Source: Tulasnella sp. 424 (taxonomy: Eukaryota > Basidiomycota > Agaricomycetes > Cantharellales > Tulasnellaceae). From it: a stretch of 64,000 bases of DNA. The notes below the pieces were generated by a model. The model searched no databases. It was not told the DNA's origin and saw only the letters and a list, made by a program, of their open reading frames with translations. A program made the position numbers and the translations under genes. Where the stretch lies: assembly GCA_019633425.1 (NCBI GenBank), contig WSUB01000063.1, positions 149,518 through 213,517 on the forward strand, written 5' to 3'. Below, one piece after another: positions 63,227 to 64,000 of this stretch. Each line of letters opens with the position of its first letter. Within the stretch, counting starts at the first letter, position 1.

Positions 63227-64000
63227 TTAAGCATAGGGGATGCCTAAGCACACGACTGTTAGGCAAGTTTCGACATCCAACAGTCAGATCTCTCACCATT
63301 CTGAAGCCTCTGGAACTCGTCATAGACGGTGCTCCGCATATTTTCATGCGCATTCTTAACGATCGCCATCATAAAATCCGCAGCCTGGCGCTCGGTCACC
63401 CCTGGCGCGAATCGGTCCCGAAGTCGTTTGATCGTTGGTTCGCCTTTGAAGCTTGGGAAGCCGGTTCCCAGCATCAGCGCGACTGTTTGGACGAGCTGAT
63501 CCGTATGTGGACGGATTGCTAAAAATGCCTTGACCGTGAGCTGGACAAACAGAGCATAGCCTTGAGACTCGCGACCACCCATGAGCACGACCATTTCATG
63601 AGTCAGCTTGAAGGAGCTGGGTTCAAATTTAACTCCCTAAATAGTATGTTTGAGCCGAATGGTCAAGCTACATCAATGGACGAGACTCACTCCTGGACGT
63701 GGCTATTCCCGAATCATGATGAAGGAGGTCAGCGTAAGTTGTGAGGTGGCCATATGGTAGTACTCATCTATGTCGAAAAGGAATCCAAAGTCTGAAGAGA
63801 ACTGAGTTAGTTTGCAGATTTCCGAAGCTATCGGGAGATGACTTACCAATATGGACTATGTGTCCATGAGCATCGATCATGATATTCCCATTATGTCTGT
63901 CCTTGATCTGAAGGATATAGCAAGCCACCGAGTATGCTGCCATGGACTGGATGAAGTTCAATCGGGCTTTCTGGAACTCTACGGTGTCGGGGCTGCCGTA
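63227..64000 (-). CDS. STT4: Phosphatidylinositol 4-kinase STT4 (PI4K-alpha), C-terminal part; partial at window edge
   Basis: Only the 3' end is inside the window. It encodes the end of the kinase domain: [20 protein letters not shown] (catalytic loop DRHNGN), [13 protein letters not shown] (DFG), [59 protein letters not shown] and the C-terminal [22 protein letters not shown]4 makes PI4P at the plasma membrane. Exons read on the - strand from the right: the window end to about 63867, 63791-63768, an 8-nt exon 63698-63691, then 63636 to about 63284 and a last exon ending at 63227. The intron between 63767 and 63699 does not fit GT-AG rules; see findings. Confidence 0.93.

Overview
The window is nuclear DNA of a filamentous basidiomycete, most likely a mushroom-forming Agaricomycete. 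Evidence: genes are close together and cut by many 45-80 bp GT-AG introns, several exons are very short (8-16 nt), and the protein families are fungal (Zn2Cys6 regulator, LaeA-like methyltransferases, Erf2-type palmitoyltransferase, secreted cupredoxins, GH47 mannosidase). I saw no rRNA, tRNA, CRISPR, IS element or recognisable transposon ORF. All exon boundaries were inferred by eye from splice signals, reading frame and conserved protein motifs.

Region 1 (1-15402) is a head-to-tail array of five LaeA-like SAM-dependent methyltransferase genes on the + strand. Each has ten exons and an intact frame (383-391 aa). The spacers are built from the same repeat blocks in different numbers, and a sixth downstream flank at the left edge shows that the array continues outside the window. 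Gene-to-gene spacing falls from 3.4 to 2.6 kb left to right, copies 4 and 5 are nearly identical, and copy 5 carries a short exon-4 tract matching copy 2. The array ends against a DHHC palmitoyltransferase gene.

Region 2 (15403-30223) has four + strand genes: an Erf2-like DHHC palmitoyltransferase, a Zn2Cys6 transcription factor, a large LIM-domain protein and a TMEM53/DUF829 protein. Region 3 (30631-45795) is - strand: a long basidiomycete protein I do not recognise, a class I alpha-1,2-mannosidase (ER/Golgi N-glycan trimming), a secreted cupredoxin and a Sac2-type phosphoinositide phosphatase.

Region 4 (45942-64000) is compact and mostly housekeeping: Bud22-like ribosome biogenesis factor (+), proteasome beta5/PRE2 (-), phosphopantetheine adenylyltransferase/CAB4 (-), a second cupredoxin (+), a DAO-family FAD oxidoreductase (-), PIG-X/PBN1-like GPI-anchor assembly subunit (+), a Rho4-like GTPase (-), an Nsl1/Mis14-like kinetochore subunit (-) overlapping head-to-head with a Sae2/Ctp1/CtIP DNA-repair factor (+), an intronless cullin-N-terminal-like protein (+), a 2H cyclic phosphodiesterase (+), and the 3' end of a PI4-kinase STT4 gene (-) that runs off the right edge.

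The most unusual signals are an apparent AT-AC intron with an 8-nt microexon in STT4, the repeat architecture and mosaicism of the methyltransferase array, a copy of the palmitoyltransferase upstream region buried inside that array, the overlapping start codons of the Nsl1 and CtIP genes, and a stand-alone cullin N-terminal protein.
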